Shown here one piece after another: positions 1 to 9,083 of a stretch of DNA of 26,954 nucleotides. This DNA is from CAYTOJ01 sp964439415. GTDB taxonomy: Bacteria; Pseudomonadota; Alphaproteobacteria; Rickettsiales; CAZAGG01. The notes under the pieces were generated by a model that saw only the letters and a program-made list of their open reading frames with translations, searched no databases and had not been told where the DNA came from. Location of the stretch: the NCBI GenBank assembly GCA_964439415.1, contig CAYTOJ010000008.1, forward strand, positions 1 to 26,954, read 5' to 3'. Position 1 is the first letter of the stretch. Each line of letters starts with the position of its first letter. A program made the translations under genes and the position numbers.

Positions 1-2235
1 CCAGAGATTGCCAACTTCCATGAACACTGCGCCCAGGAAGCCTAAATCCTCCGGCAGGCCAAGCGGGAAAGTCTGCTCTATTGTACCCACATAGTACTTG
101 TTAGCGCCCAGTGCGTCACGGCTGATAACATCACGCGGGCCAATTCCCGCAAGACCAAAGCCACGGAAGTTATTACCGCCGACAAAGAAACGATCCTGAA
201 TTTTCACATCCTCGCCAATGCCAAGTATGTATCCGCCGTTCCCAGCTACCCGCGTGACCCAGTTTTTAGCAATCGGGTAATAATAGCTGGCTGCCAGTTC
301 ATTACGCAGATAATGGGAATCACCGCCCAACCCGGCAACATCCTGAGTGAAGCGGATGTAATAACCTTCGGTAGGGTCAAACTTGTTATCTCGCTTGTCA
401 TAAGCCAGCGAATGCCCGACTGACGACGTAACCGTTTTGCCCTGCTGCTGCTTGATGAATATGGAAGCATTATCCTTGATGTTCCTGATCTCATCGGAAC
501 GGATGGTATAGTTAAGTGAATGCCTGAGGTTTTCCGTTAGCGGATAAGCCGTGCGCAGGATTATGCCCATGGAGTCCTGATCGAACGAACTTTGTGTGCG
601 GTAATCGTACAGAGTGCGGAATATATCAAAGCCTGTAGCAAGGTCGCGGTTAAGGAAGTATGGTTCGGTAAAGCCGAAGTCAATCTCCTGCCTGGTTCTG
701 GCCACTGTAGTACGCAGCCGCACCTGCTGGCCTTTACCTAAAAGGTTATTCTCTTTCAAGCCCACTTCACCCAGCAGCCCGTCAACTGATGAGAAACCAG
801 CACCAAAGGTAAGTTCCCCGGTGGATTTTTCCGCAACTTCTATGTCAATATTAGCTCTGTCCTGAACGCTGCCTTTAGTGGTTTTCACTTTTACATTTTC
901 AAAGAAACCAAGGTTGTTAAGCCGTTGCTCACTGCGTTTCAACTTGCTGATTGAAAATGGATCCCCCTCTGCCAGCCGCATTTCCCGGCGGATGACACTA
1001 TCCAGCGTTCTAACATTGCCATGAATGTTGATATGCTCAACATATACCCGTGGCGCTTCGCTGATCTCATAGGTAATATCAATTACATTGTTGCCGGTTT
1101 TCTGAATCGTCGGTTCTACATCCACGAATGCAAAGCCTTCATCCCCCAGATTCTTGACTATTGAATCTATACTGTCTTCAATATGAGCTGAGTTGAAGTA
1201 TTCACCTGGCTTAGTTACCAGCAGTTTATCCAGCTTTGCGGCATCGGCATCCGGCATTTTGCTGGAGATTTTAACATCCCCGAATTTATAGCGCTCGCCT
1301 TCCTCTATGGTGTAGGTGACATAAAACGCCTCGTTATCCTGCGAGAGTTCAGAGTTTACTGACTTCACCTGAAAATCGGCATATCCCCTTTCGGTATAGA
1401 AACGGCGCAGGAGTTCCTGATCAAAGTTTATCCGATCCTGATCGTATTTATCAGAACTGGAGAAAAACTTGTACCACCTGGTTTCCTCAGTGCGCAGTGC
1501 TTTTTTCAGTGTATCACCCGGATAAACCCGGTTGCCTACAAAAAATATTTTTTCTATCTTGGCTATCGGGCCTTCGTCAATCTCATACACCAGATCCAGG
1601 CGGTTCTGATCCCGCTCAATATATTTAGGTGTGACCGTTGCGGTAAAGCGCCCGTTACGGCGGTATACTTCCTGAATGCGGGTAACATCAGATTCCACCT
1701 TAGCGCGGGAGAAAATGGAACGGGATTTAAGCTCAATCTCCTTCAGCAGCTCCGCTTCCTTAATCCGCTTATTCCCTTCAAACGCAACTTTGTTGACCGC
1801 CGGGTTTTCCATCAGCTTCACCGTAACCGTACCTGCGCGCTCTTCGATATTTACCGAAGTGAACAGCCCTGTAGCATAGAGCTTCTTTAATGCGTCACTC
1901 ACCTTGGAGCGGTTGATTTTCTCACCATTCTTAAAACCAAGATATGATAAAACCGTTTCCTGCTCTACGCGCTTGTTACCCTCGACGTTGATTTGCTTCA
2001 CCGCTGATTCATAGTTCCCCTGAGTGGTGGAAATAACCACCGGTTCCGCTGCAACTGGTGGCGCGGATTCATCCAGCACCGAACCTTCAGTTTCACCCTG
2101 TACCAGGGATGGTTTATCCTGCTCCTCCTTATCCTTCATATTCAGGAAACCGGCATGAGCTTCCCCTGCCATTAGAAAGGTCAGTGCACAAAGACTGACG
2201 GAGGAGAGTACCTTTTCGTTAAAATTTAAAGCCAT
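1..2235 (-). CDS. bamA: Outer membrane protein assembly factor BamA (partial, 3' end beyond window)
   Basis: BamA is the Omp85-family barrel that folds and inserts outer-membrane beta-barrel proteins. I translated the minus strand: an ATG at 2235 opens 745 codons that run off the left edge, so roughly the last few barrel strands are missing. Residues 1-28 form a signal peptide ending AHA. Several POTRA-like repeats follow (for example QINVEGNKRV and VAFEGNKRI), then a barrel starting near residue 440. The loop-6 motif appears as NNFRGFG with its Arg near residue 691, matching the conserved (V)RGF of BamA. The start lies inside the end of rseP, overlapping by 10 bases, with a GGTGAG ribosome-binding site six bases upstream. 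This implies translational coupling. The family assignment is very secure. Confidence 0.95.
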   Translation of the reverse strand, partial: MALNFNEKVLSSVSLCALTFLMAGEAHAGFLNMKDKEEQDKPSLVQGETEGSVLDESAPPVAAEPVVISTTQGNYESAVKQINVEGNKRVEQETVLSYLGFKNGEKINRSKVSDALKKLYATGLFTSVNIEERAGTVTVKLMENPAVNKVAFEGNKRIKEAELLKEIELKSRSIFSRAKVESDVTRIQEVYRRNGRFTATVTPKYIERDQNRLDLVYEIDEGPIAKIEKIFFVGNRVYPGDTLKKALRTEETRWYKFFSSSDKYDQDRINFDQELLRRFYTERGYADFQVKSVNSELSQDNEAFYVTYTIEEGERYKFGDVKISSKMPDADAAKLDKLLVTKPGEYFNSAHIEDSIDSIVKNLGDEGFAFVDVEPTIQKTGNNVIDITYEISEAPRVYVEHINIHGNVRTLDSVIRREMRLAEGDPFSISKLKRSEQRLNNLGFFENVKVKTTKGSVQDRANIDIEVAEKSTGELTFGAGFSSVDGLLGEVGLKENNLLGKGQQVRLRTTVARTRQEIDFGFTEPYFLNRDLATGFDIFRTLYDYRTQSSFDQDSMGIILRTAYPLTENLRHSLNYTIRSDEIRNIKDNASIFIKQQQGKTVTSSVGHSLAYDKRDNKFDPTEGYYIRFTQDVAGLGGDSHYLRNELAASYYYPIAKNWVTRVAGNGGYILGIGEDVKIQDRFFVGGNNFRGFGLAGIGPRDVISRDALGANKYYVGTIEQTFPLGLPEDLGFLGAVFMEVGNLW

Positions 2236-3344
2236 CCCAGACTCACCATATCATTAAACAATGTTAAAATCATAAGTCCGGCAATAAGCACCAGCCCCAC
2301 ACGCATAGTTATATCCTGAAATTTCGCTGCGAGCGGGCGGCCTCTGAAAGCTTCCACCGCGTAATACATCAGGTGTCCACCGTCCAGAACCGGTATAGGA
2401 AACAGGTTTACAAGCCCAAGGTTAACAGAGAGTAAAGTGATGAAGGATATAAACGCATAAATTCCACTATCCAGCGATTGACCAGAGTATTTTGCTATCC
2501 GCAGTGTTCCGCTAAGCTCACTGGTGCTGCGCTGCCCGCTGATAATCTGCCCCAGCCCTTTTAACGAACGCTCGCAGATTAAATAAACCTCCCGGACGGA
2601 TTCAACAATAGCCTCAGGTACGGATAAATCCTTATAAACCATCTGTCCACTGGCAACGCCTATCTGCGGCATTGAAACCTTGTTGCCAAACATATCCTTT
2701 ATTTCTTTGTACTTAGGGGAGAGACTTACCGTTATCACCTCCTCCCCGCGCTTGATTACCGCGCTTATGCTCTCCTTCTTATTCAGGAAAACCACGCCCT
2801 GAATATCCTTAAACTCCTTTATCTTCTGGCCATCCAGCTCCAGGAACAAATCCCCTTTGCGGAGGCCTGCTTCTTCGGCGGCACTGCCAGCCACTACATC
2901 ACCTATCGCAGGCGAGGCTACCGGGCGTCCATACATACTGAAGAAAAACGTATAAATTATAATCGCCAGCAGGAAATTAAATATGGGCCCTGCAGCCACT
3001 ATAGCCGCTTTCTGCGGCAGGCTTTTATAGTGAAACGCCACTTTTTTATCCTCGGGGCTCATCCCTTCCAGAACATCCCTATCCGGATTACTGGAGGGAT
3101 CAGAATCGCCGAACATTTTTACATAGCCGCCCAGTGGAATCTGGCTGAATTTCCACCTGGTTCCGGATTTATCATTAAAACCGAAAATCTCGCGGCCAAA
3201 GCCGATAGAGAACACCTCCACCTTAACGCCGCACCACTTGGCAACTATGTAATGTCCGAATTCATGGACGGACACCACAATTGAGATAACCAGGATAAAA
3301 GAAAATGCGTAATGCAGAAAATTTGTTATAAGTTCCATTGTCAA
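2226..3344 (-). CDS. rseP: Site-2 intramembrane zinc metalloprotease RseP
   Basis: RseP cleaves membrane-embedded substrates such as anti-sigma factors during envelope stress and also clears signal-peptide remnants. The 372-residue protein shows the zinc motif HEFGH at residues 27-31 in the first membrane segment. One PDZ-like domain sits around residues 145-215 (AEEAGLRKGD). The second active-site motif NLFPIPVLDGG lies at 313-323 with Asp321, and a last membrane helix ends the protein. E. coli RseP has two PDZ domains and about 450 residues, so this is the shorter single-PDZ form. The chosen start is a TTG at 3344, six bases after AAGGA. An in-frame ATG at 3338 is possible but lies 12 bases from that site. 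It leads directly into bamA. The usual upstream dxr/cdsA genes are absent; a divergent polymerase gene is there instead. Confidence 0.93.
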   Translation of the reverse strand: MTMELITNFLHYAFSFILVISIVVSVHEFGHYIVAKWCGVKVEVFSIGFGREIFGFNDKSGTRWKFSQIPLGGYVKMFGDSDPSSNPDRDVLEGMSPEDKKVAFHYKSLPQKAAIVAAGPIFNFLLAIIIYTFFFSMYGRPVASPAIGDVVAGSAAEEAGLRKGDLFLELDGQKIKEFKDIQGVVFLNKKESISAVIKRGEEVITVSLSPKYKEIKDMFGNKVSMPQIGVASGQMVYKDLSVPEAIVESVREVYLICERSLKGLGQIISGQRSTSELSGTLRIAKYSGQSLDSGIYAFISFITLLSVNLGLVNLFPIPVLDGGHLMYYAVEAFRGRPLAAKFQDITMRVGLVLIAGLMILTLFNDMVSLGWL

Positions 3345-3403
3345 CCATTATCCTTATGCGCTTTTCTTTGCAACACTCTTCCCAGCCTCCAGGAAAGGAT
3401 GCA

Positions 3404-4663
3404 ATGAGTGATAATCAATACCGCTGGCTTTATATAGACTTCAACAGCTATTTCGCAAGTGTTGAACAGCAGAATAATCCCTCGCTCAGGGGCAAGCCTG
3501 TAGCCGTAGTTCCGGTGATGACAGATTACACCTGTGCTATCGCCGCCAGTTATGAGGCTAAAGCCTTCGGCATTAAAACCGGCACGCCCATTCATGAAGC
3601 GCGGCGCAAGTGCCCCGGTCTTATCTGCATACTTGGCAATCATGAAACGTATGTGGATTTCCACCAGCGCGCAATTATAGAGGTAGAAAAACATGTGCCC
3701 GTTACCAAGGTAGCTTCGATTGATGAAATGGCTTGCCGGCTGATGAGTAATGAGTGCAGTTTTGAGGCAGCTTATTCACTGGCAAGCCGCATCAAGAGCG
3801 GCCTGGCGTCAGCACTGGGGGAGCATGTGCGCTGTTCCATCGGCCTGGCTCCCAACTGGTATCTGGCGAAAGTCGCCACCGATATGCAGAAGCCGGATGG
3901 ACTGGTATTTATCAGCAAAAGTGAACTGCCGGGGTGCTTACTTGATTTATCCCCAAGGGACTTACCCGGCGTAGGTGCAAATATGGAACGCCGCCTTGCC
4001 GCAGCAGGCGTGCGCAGCATGACGCAGCTCTGGGGGCTGTCGCCTAAGCAGATGCGCAAAATCTGGGGGAGCGTAACCGGGGAGCGGTTATGGATGCTTC
4101 TGCGCGGCCATGAACTGCCGGATGAGCCAACCAGCCGCTCCACCGTGGGGCATAGCCAGGTACTGCCGCCGGAACTTCGGCCACCGGAGATGGCGCGCCT
4201 CGCTATCCGCAGGCTAACCTTGAAAGCCGCCAGCCGCCTGCGCCGCCTTAGTCTTCGCTGCTCCGGCCTGGCTTTATCCATCCGCACTGAATATGGGGCG
4301 CGTTATGCTGTGGACTGCACCCTGCCGCAGGTTCAGGATAATCTGGCGCTTACAAAGAAAATGGAAGAACTCTGGACTGCTCTAGCACCGCAAATCGGAA
4401 GCAGTAGAATCAAGAAAGTATCTGTATTGCTGCATAAGCTGACTGAGGAAAAAAAAGTTCAGCCGGATTTTTTCAGTGCAGAAAATGAGATGGAGAAAAT
4501 GAGGAAAAAAGCTGAGGAACTTTCCCGCGTCGCAGACCGCCTGAACGCCAGATATGGCCGCGATACCGTATCCCTGGGTATTCTCCCCAAACGCGGTAAA
4601 AACATGGCGGGAACAAAAATCGCCTTCACAAGAATACCGGATATGGACGAGTTTAATGAATAA
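3404..4663 (+). CDS. dinB: Y-family DNA polymerase (DinB/Pol IV-like)
   Basis: This is a translesion polymerase that copies past damaged bases. From the chosen ATG at 3404 (AGGAAAGG just upstream) it has 419 residues. The catalytic N-terminal motif reads YIDFNSYFASVE, with Asp12 as metal ligand and Phe17 in the steric-gate position. The second catalytic motif is SIDE (Asp107, Glu108), so the active site looks intact, unlike the inactive ImuB branch. CSIGLAPNWYLAKVATDMQKPDG matches the conserved palm segment (shown here in family-typical form), and the later part matches a little-finger domain. A longer reading from 3338 overlaps the rseP start and is less likely. It is transcribed divergently from rseP with about 60 bp between them. 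Whether it is strictly Pol IV or an alphaproteobacterial sister family is not resolved. Confidence 0.85.
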   Translation: MSDNQYRWLYIDFNSYFASVEQQNNPSLRGKPVAVVPVMTDYTCAIAASYEAKAFGIKTGTPIHEARRKCPGLICILGNHETYVDFHQRAIIEVEKHVPVTKVASIDEMACRLMSNECSFEAAYSLASRIKSGLASALGEHVRCSIGLAPNWYLAKVATDMQKPDGLVFISKSELPGCLLDLSPRDLPGVGANMERRLAAAGVRSMTQLWGLSPKQMRKIWGSVTGERLWMLLRGHELPDEPTSRSTVGHSQVLPPELRPPEMARLAIRRLTLKAASRLRRLSLRCSGLALSIRTEYGARYAVDCTLPQVQDNLALTKKMEELWTALAPQIGSSRIKKVSVLLHKLTEEKKVQPDFFSAENEMEKMRKKAEELSRVADRLNARYGRDTVSLGILPKRGKNMAGTKIAFTRIPDMDEFNE

Positions 4664-4767
4664 TAACAAGCGGCACTTATAAAGTTGTCAGATTGTGAGC
4701 GCGAAATACTTACTTTACAACTTAACCAGGTAGTAGAATACTCCACCAATCAAGCAGCGGAGGGATT

Positions 4768-6912
4768 TTGCTGGAACTCTCGCAAGGTAATAATGTAGCC
4801 AGGGCAACTATCACGCTGGCAGTTCCCACACAATTACAGCAGAAGCCTGTATCGTTACCCGATTTACTCCAGGCTATCCCCGTGGGTTCAGCCCTCAGTG
4901 GCGCTCTGGTAGGAAGGGATCCAAAACATGGTTTCATACTGCGCACCGCCAAGGGTGATTTATTCCTGAATGCGGAACTGGACTTAAAACCAGGCAGCAA
5001 GCTGGAACTGGTAGTTGAGGAAGCAGGAAATACCCTGCGCGCAAGAATAGTCAGCATTAACGGCAGGCCACCTGAGCAGCATAAGCAGCAGCCTCAAGCA
5101 GCCCCTGGTTTTGATGAGCAGCCTTTTATAAATTCCATTGGTGATGCATTGCAGGAATCAGCGCAGAATTTAAATTATGGGGACAGCTTAAAAAAACTAA
5201 TCCTGGCACGCATGGGGGAGGAAGATTTAGCGGAACTGCGGCATTCACCGCTTTTAGAGAAAATCGCCAAAGCTATTTTCACGGCTGATAAAAGCAGTGC
5301 AACGGCGGAGATGATCAGAAAACTCCCGCCTGCGGTTCAGAAAATTATCTTAAATCTACAGTCCAATACTGAACTGAATATAAAAATCAGCCCGGTATTT
5401 GATCTGCCACAAGCTAAAGTCACAGCTTCATTACCGGAAGGAATTTTGCCTGATATTGCGGCAAGCTACAGCCATGAAGCACCGCAATCGGCAAATAATA
5501 TTAAATCAGTACTGCCGCCTAATGTGGCGATTGCTGATAAAAATACACCTTCAGATACCCGGCCTTTAGCAACCACCACTAATATTGAAACCGCGCCGGA
5601 TGATTCAGCTTTAACCAAGCCCGTTGTGGTTAAAGAGCAGGTTCAGCAGTTAAAAACCGTTCCTGATAAAATTACGCCCACAATTCCACAAGTGCAAAAC
5701 GTTGAAGCTGGTAAAGTGCAGCTACCTGGTGCGGTGCAACCAGCTATCCAAAAACCGGAGGTGATAACCAATACTGTAAATATGATGCGTGAATATGAAT
5801 CCACGCCTACTCAGTCGCAGATTATGGATGATATGCCAGAGGATTCTTCAAGCACCGATGTCAGGCTTGATAAGCCAGTGGCTATTAATAATGCAAGCTC
5901 CAGCAAACCCGTAAATATCACAAATGTAAGTGCAGAGGCGGAGATTCCGCATTTAAATTCTGATTCTTATAAAAAAACTGCCAATAATACTGCTCTTATA
6001 ACAGATGATGCGCTTGATGCCAGGCAGCCACTTCCAGTCACCAGACAAGCCGTGCCTGTAGCAATGATGTATGCGGATAACACGGATGCTATAACAATTG
6101 CTAATCAGAATCTGCGTATTGATGGCATTTTGCAGCCCTTAAAAGAGGCTGGTCAGAATCTGGTAAAAACCATACTAGGTAATTTCAGCTTTATGGGGGA
6201 GATTGAACAAACTCAGGCGCAGCGGGTAAGCGTAGAAATTGCTCTGGAGCAATTAACCAGTTCTGCATCTGAGGATGATAGCACCGCCATAGAGAGCGAT
6301 ATAGCTACGCTGCTTAAAAGCGCAGGCAGTGCCGGTCATTCACCACTTGCCGGATTGTTTGCGAATATTATCCCGCAGGCGAATGCTAAAATGGCAAGCG
6401 GCATGGTGTTTATACTATCGCTGCTGACAGGGCGCAGCACCAGCAGTTTCTTCAGCGATGATACTTATGATGAGATAGAGCGGCACGGCCAGACGGAACT
6501 ACTGAAAAAAAGCCTGACTGAAATTACCCGGCCAACTCAATTAATAAATGATAGAACTGATAATTCACCATGGCAGCAATATAGCATTCCGGTGTTTGAT
6601 GGCTTCAAAATGAATGAGATGAAACTGCTGGTGCAGCAGGACAATCAAGGAAATGCCAGCACTGATAACAATGATGATAATGAACAGCGGTTTATTTTCC
6701 TTCTCAACTTAAGCCATTTAGGGGATATGCAGCTTGATGGCCGCATCAACAAAAATAATCATATCAATGTTATTATCCGAAGCCACGCTCCACTTGAAGA
6801 GCGGCTGAAAGCTGAAATCTATACCCTATACACAAACGCGCTGGAACTTACCGGATATAAAGGTGCTGTCACCTTCCAGAACGGCCTGAATCAGTTGCTT
6901 TATAAATATTAG
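4768..6912 (+). CDS. FliK-like protein (hook-length-control C-terminal domain)
   Basis: This is a 714-residue protein starting at TTG 4768 behind GGAGGG, a rather tight spacing of three to four bases; the next in-frame Met is far inside. The N-terminal 100 residues form a compact segment (VGRDPKHGFILRT, LDLKPGSKLELVVEE) that resembles the N-terminal part of alphaproteobacterial FliK-like proteins. Residues of about 210-420 are low-complexity, rich in Pro, Asn, Thr, Val and Gln. The C-terminal 70 residues read LSHLGDMQLDGRI, then INVIIRSHAPLEERL and a final LELTGYKGAVTFQ, which fits the pattern of the FliK C-terminal (Flg_hook) domain. FliK normally measures the flagellar hook and switches export specificity. 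No flagellar or FlhB-like gene is in the window, so the role here is uncertain. It follows the polymerase by 104 bp. Confidence 0.5.
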   Translation: MLELSQGNNVARATITLAVPTQLQQKPVSLPDLLQAIPVGSALSGALVGRDPKHGFILRTAKGDLFLNAELDLKPGSKLELVVEEAGNTLRARIVSINGRPPEQHKQQPQAAPGFDEQPFINSIGDALQESAQNLNYGDSLKKLILARMGEEDLAELRHSPLLEKIAKAIFTADKSSATAEMIRKLPPAVQKIILNLQSNTELNIKISPVFDLPQAKVTASLPEGILPDIAASYSHEAPQSANNIKSVLPPNVAIADKNTPSDTRPLATTTNIETAPDDSALTKPVVVKEQVQQLKTVPDKITPTIPQVQNVEAGKVQLPGAVQPAIQKPEVITNTVNMMREYESTPTQSQIMDDMPEDSSSTDVRLDKPVAINNASSSKPVNITNVSAEAEIPHLNSDSYKKTANNTALITDDALDARQPLPVTRQAVPVAMMYADNTDAITIANQNLRIDGILQPLKEAGQNLVKTILGNFSFMGEIEQTQAQRVSVEIALEQLTSSASEDDSTAIESDIATLLKSAGSAGHSPLAGLFANIIPQANAKMASGMVFILSLLTGRSTSSFFSDDTYDEIERHGQTELLKKSLTEITRPTQLINDRTDNSPWQQYSIPVFDGFKMNEMKLLVQQDNQGNASTDNNDDNEQRFIFLLNLSHLGDMQLDGRINKNNHINVIIRSHAPLEERLKAEIYTLYTNALELTGYKGAVTFQNGLNQLLYKY

Positions 6913-6922
6913 TGTCTCTGCA

Positions 6923-6955
6923 TATATACCTGTCGCACTCTTGAAGTGTGAGCAG
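6923..6955. repeat. Imperfect hairpin sharing a core with 9047-9083
   Basis: Just after the FliK-like stop codon lies TCGCACT-CTTGA-AGTGTGA, an imperfect inverted repeat with arms matching at six of seven positions. The core CTCTTGAAGT and the upstream ATACC recur in the hairpin after uvrB at 9047-9083. It may be a weak transcription-end structure or a short repeat unit. There is no T-run after it. Confidence 0.4.
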
Positions 6956-7025
6956 TACATCACCTCACAGTAAAACTCAACCTGCGAACCACTAATTCAC
7001 AACCAACTCACTCATTCCACATAAC

Positions 7026-8948
7026 CTAATTTTGAAAGAACATCGGGATTTTAAGCTCTACCGCAAATTGCTTGCCTCTCATGTTGTTTGTACTGTGGTG
7101 GTCTATTATGTGGTCATGAATACTGATTATGTGCAGACCGTTTTCGAACTTGGTTGTATCAACCGTTAGCGTATTACGTTGATTCTGAATATTCGTAAGG
7201 ACACTATCTGCACTAAAATGCCTCATAACCGTGTAATCCTCGTCATTCTTCTCCACCCGAAGCTCGAGGTGATGTATCCCGGACTCCTGAGCACCAGCTC
7301 CACGAACCGGATATACATCCAACTCCAGCGTACCAGATACATTTGCCCCAATCAGTTCGTAAGCGGTAAAAGATTTTTTTGCATCTCTGGCTTTTTCAAG
7401 CACCGAGTAAACATAACCATAATCCTGTTCATACCATCCCAGGGCGGTAATGGTGCGATTATCAGGCAGTGGATTCATTTTTTTAAGGGCATTAGCGTTA
7501 TTGAAGTTTGGTTCCGTTATAGCTGTTGGACTGCGAAAATAGTGTAGTGCACTGATATCGGCCACTATCCTCCTGCCAGCCAGCGGCGTGCCGTCTCCGA
7601 ATAGATTGGCCTTACCTTCCTTGGCATGGCATTTGGTGCGAAGCGCCACTCCATGACCAAGTCGGGTTGTTGTAGCCTTGCCGCTCATGGTTACAAACCT
7701 TCCGTGAGAAACGCGGAAATTTCGCTCAATAGCTGGACCTCCAGCTTCAAAACTGGCGTGCAGATTAGTCAGCGTATTCTGGTTAGGTCCGTTACTGCTT
7801 GTGGGCAATAAACATGTAACATCAACGTTGAACACTGTGTCTGTATCATATGTCGTCTCCTTGATATTGCGTTCCACCACCCATATTTGATTGACGAAGA
7901 AAAGAGAGGTTGGCCCCCACCAGGTTCCCGCAGCTGCAATTTTGTTAAAACCAGCGTTAACCTGCTCCTTGAGAAAACTGTTCACTATATTATCTGTGTT
8001 AGTTGTCGGATCTACCTGAGTAAATTCTCCGCTGCTTGTGGTGGTTATATTATGCCCGGTATGCGTACTCCCGCTTGTAACGGAGCCTGAGGATTGTCCG
8101 CTCGTTCCGGAGGACGAGGTTGAAGTTGAGGTCGAAGATGACGAAGTTGAAGATGAGGGTGAGGTTGAGGTTCTACTACGGGCTTCATTATAAAGCGTTT
8201 GTACTTCCTGCGTAGTTAGTTCCTTTGCATGGAGCGACAGGTGATGATATGTGCCGAGCCAGGTTCTGGTGCCTCCGCTTATCTCATCTCCCAGATAAAT
8301 CCCTTGTGATTTCCAGTTCTTCAGAGTTCCATCAAAATTTGCACTTTTATGCAAAGTTCCGTTGACGTACATTTTTATACTTCCATTACCAACGGTGATA
8401 ACCAGGTGAGTTTTTTCCACAGGTGGTATTCCACGATCGCTGGTTAATTGAACGATTTGACTACCACCACTCGTTGGCTTTACGCGCAGGCGAACATCTA
8501 TGACATCGTGGGATTGGGTGGGGGCTGTTCCAAATAATCCATGCCGTATGCTTAGATTCCTGTCATGAATATCGCTGGAAATGGTGACTATTCTTCCGGA
8601 TTCGCTAAGTGCACTCTCAGGTGTAAAGTAAACCTCTATGGAAGCCGCATTACCGTTTTTGGCTGCAGCTGAAAAATCCGATCCCGTTTCTAACGAACCT
8701 ATGCGAGTGGGGGATATTATTTTTAATCCTCCTCCAGTCAGCCATTCTACTTTTGAAACATCCTCAATATTAAGGTTGTATTTTGGATTATTCAGTTTAT
8801 TCAGAACTTTATCGCCTTTATCATTAAATTCATAGTAACTGAATGCATCCTGAAGTATGCTTGACGAACTTACCTGCGCTATAGCTGACAAGGATAACAC
8901 AAGTAGCAGTAACACACTGATAATTCTTATGGATGAAAGGTTGGTCAT
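7026..8948 (-). CDS. Secreted LamG/concanavalin A-like domain protein with Ser/Thr-rich linker
   Basis: This is a predicted exported protein of 640 residues. Residues 1-24 are a typical signal peptide (LLLLVLSLSAIA). Residues of about 35-258 form a LamG/concanavalin A-like jelly-roll domain, with diagnostic stretches such as ASIEVYFTPES, THLVITVGNGSIKMYVNG and GIYLGDEISGG, ending TTQEVQTLYNEAR. Residues 258-300 are almost wholly Ser, Thr and Gly, a flexible linker. Residues 300-640 form a C-terminal region I do not recognise, with only two clear cysteines (TCLLP and TKCHA). LamG domains bind sugars or proteins at the cell surface, so adhesion or matrix binding is a reasonable inference. It stands alone between convergent or tail-to-tail neighbours. 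A likely promoter has TATAAA near 8972, with a tandem TTAA site just upstream. No anchoring motif was seen. Confidence 0.75.
   Translation of the reverse strand: MTNLSSIRIISVLLLLVLSLSAIAQVSSSSILQDAFSYYEFNDKGDKVLNKLNNPKYNLNIEDVSKVEWLTGGGLKIISPTRIGSLETGSDFSAAAKNGNAASIEVYFTPESALSESGRIVTISSDIHDRNLSIRHGLFGTAPTQSHDVIDVRLRVKPTSGGSQIVQLTSDRGIPPVEKTHLVITVGNGSIKMYVNGTLHKSANFDGTLKNWKSQGIYLGDEISGGTRTWLGTYHHLSLHAKELTTQEVQTLYNEARSRTSTSPSSSTSSSSTSTSTSSSGTSGQSSGSVTSGSTHTGHNITTTSSGEFTQVDPTTNTDNIVNSFLKEQVNAGFNKIAAAGTWWGPTSLFFVNQIWVVERNIKETTYDTDTVFNVDVTCLLPTSSNGPNQNTLTNLHASFEAGGPAIERNFRVSHGRFVTMSGKATTTRLGHGVALRTKCHAKEGKANLFGDGTPLAGRRIVADISALHYFRSPTAITEPNFNNANALKKMNPLPDNRTITALGWYEQDYGYVYSVLEKARDAKKSFTAYELIGANVSGTLELDVYPVRGAGAQESGIHHLELRVEKNDEDYTVMRHFSADSVLTNIQNQRNTLTVDTTKFENGLHIISIHDHIIDHHSTNNMRGKQFAVELKIPMFFQN
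8107..8173. repeat. Degenerate hexamer repeat encoding the Ser/Thr linker
   Basis: The coding strand here is a run of degenerate six-base units of the form TCN-ACN and TCN-TCN, giving alternating Ser and Thr codons. Third positions vary, so the run has drifted or been selected for protein composition. Such tracts can change length by slippage in whole-codon steps. Confidence 0.6.
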
Positions 8949-9000
8949 ATTTGTATCTCTAACTTCTTATTTATAATCTCTTCATGATACACCCAAAATA

Positions 9001-9015
9001 TTAAGATAAGTTAAC
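9001..9015 (-). promoter_or_regulatory. Tandem TTAA site (TTAA-N6-TTAAC) upstream of the LamG gene
   Basis: TTAAGATAAGTTAAC contains two TTAA half-sites starting 10 bp apart, 53 bp upstream of the LamG start codon and just upstream of its likely -35 position. It resembles the CtrA box, whose published consensus is TTAA-N7-TTAA, but has a gap one base shorter. The same spacing occurs upstream of csgF and ctrA. Function is inferred only. Confidence 0.35.
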
Positions 9016-9046
9016 GTCAATGTGATATTCTGAAGACAATGCAATC

Positions 9047-9083
9047 TATACCGCTATCGCGCTCTTGAAGTTCGATAGGTATA
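9047..9083 (-). terminator. Hairpin directly after uvrB
   Basis: Directly abutting the uvrB stop codon is an inverted repeat with outer arms TATACC(G)CTATCG and CGATAGGTATA, a stem of about 11 bp with one bulged base. On the minus strand it would form at the end of the uvrB transcript. It lacks a T-run, so it may stabilise the 3' end or act as an inefficient terminator. Confidence 0.5.

Noticed and set aside
3772..4287. Long open frame on the minus strand inside the polymerase gene
   Set aside because: It is a shadow of the well-supported plus-strand gene and encodes a low-complexity Arg/Ser-rich sequence.
4681..4725. AAGTTGT/ACAACTT inverted pair between the polymerase and FliK-like genes
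   Set aside because: Seven bases with a long loop and no T-run; too weak to call a terminator or operator.
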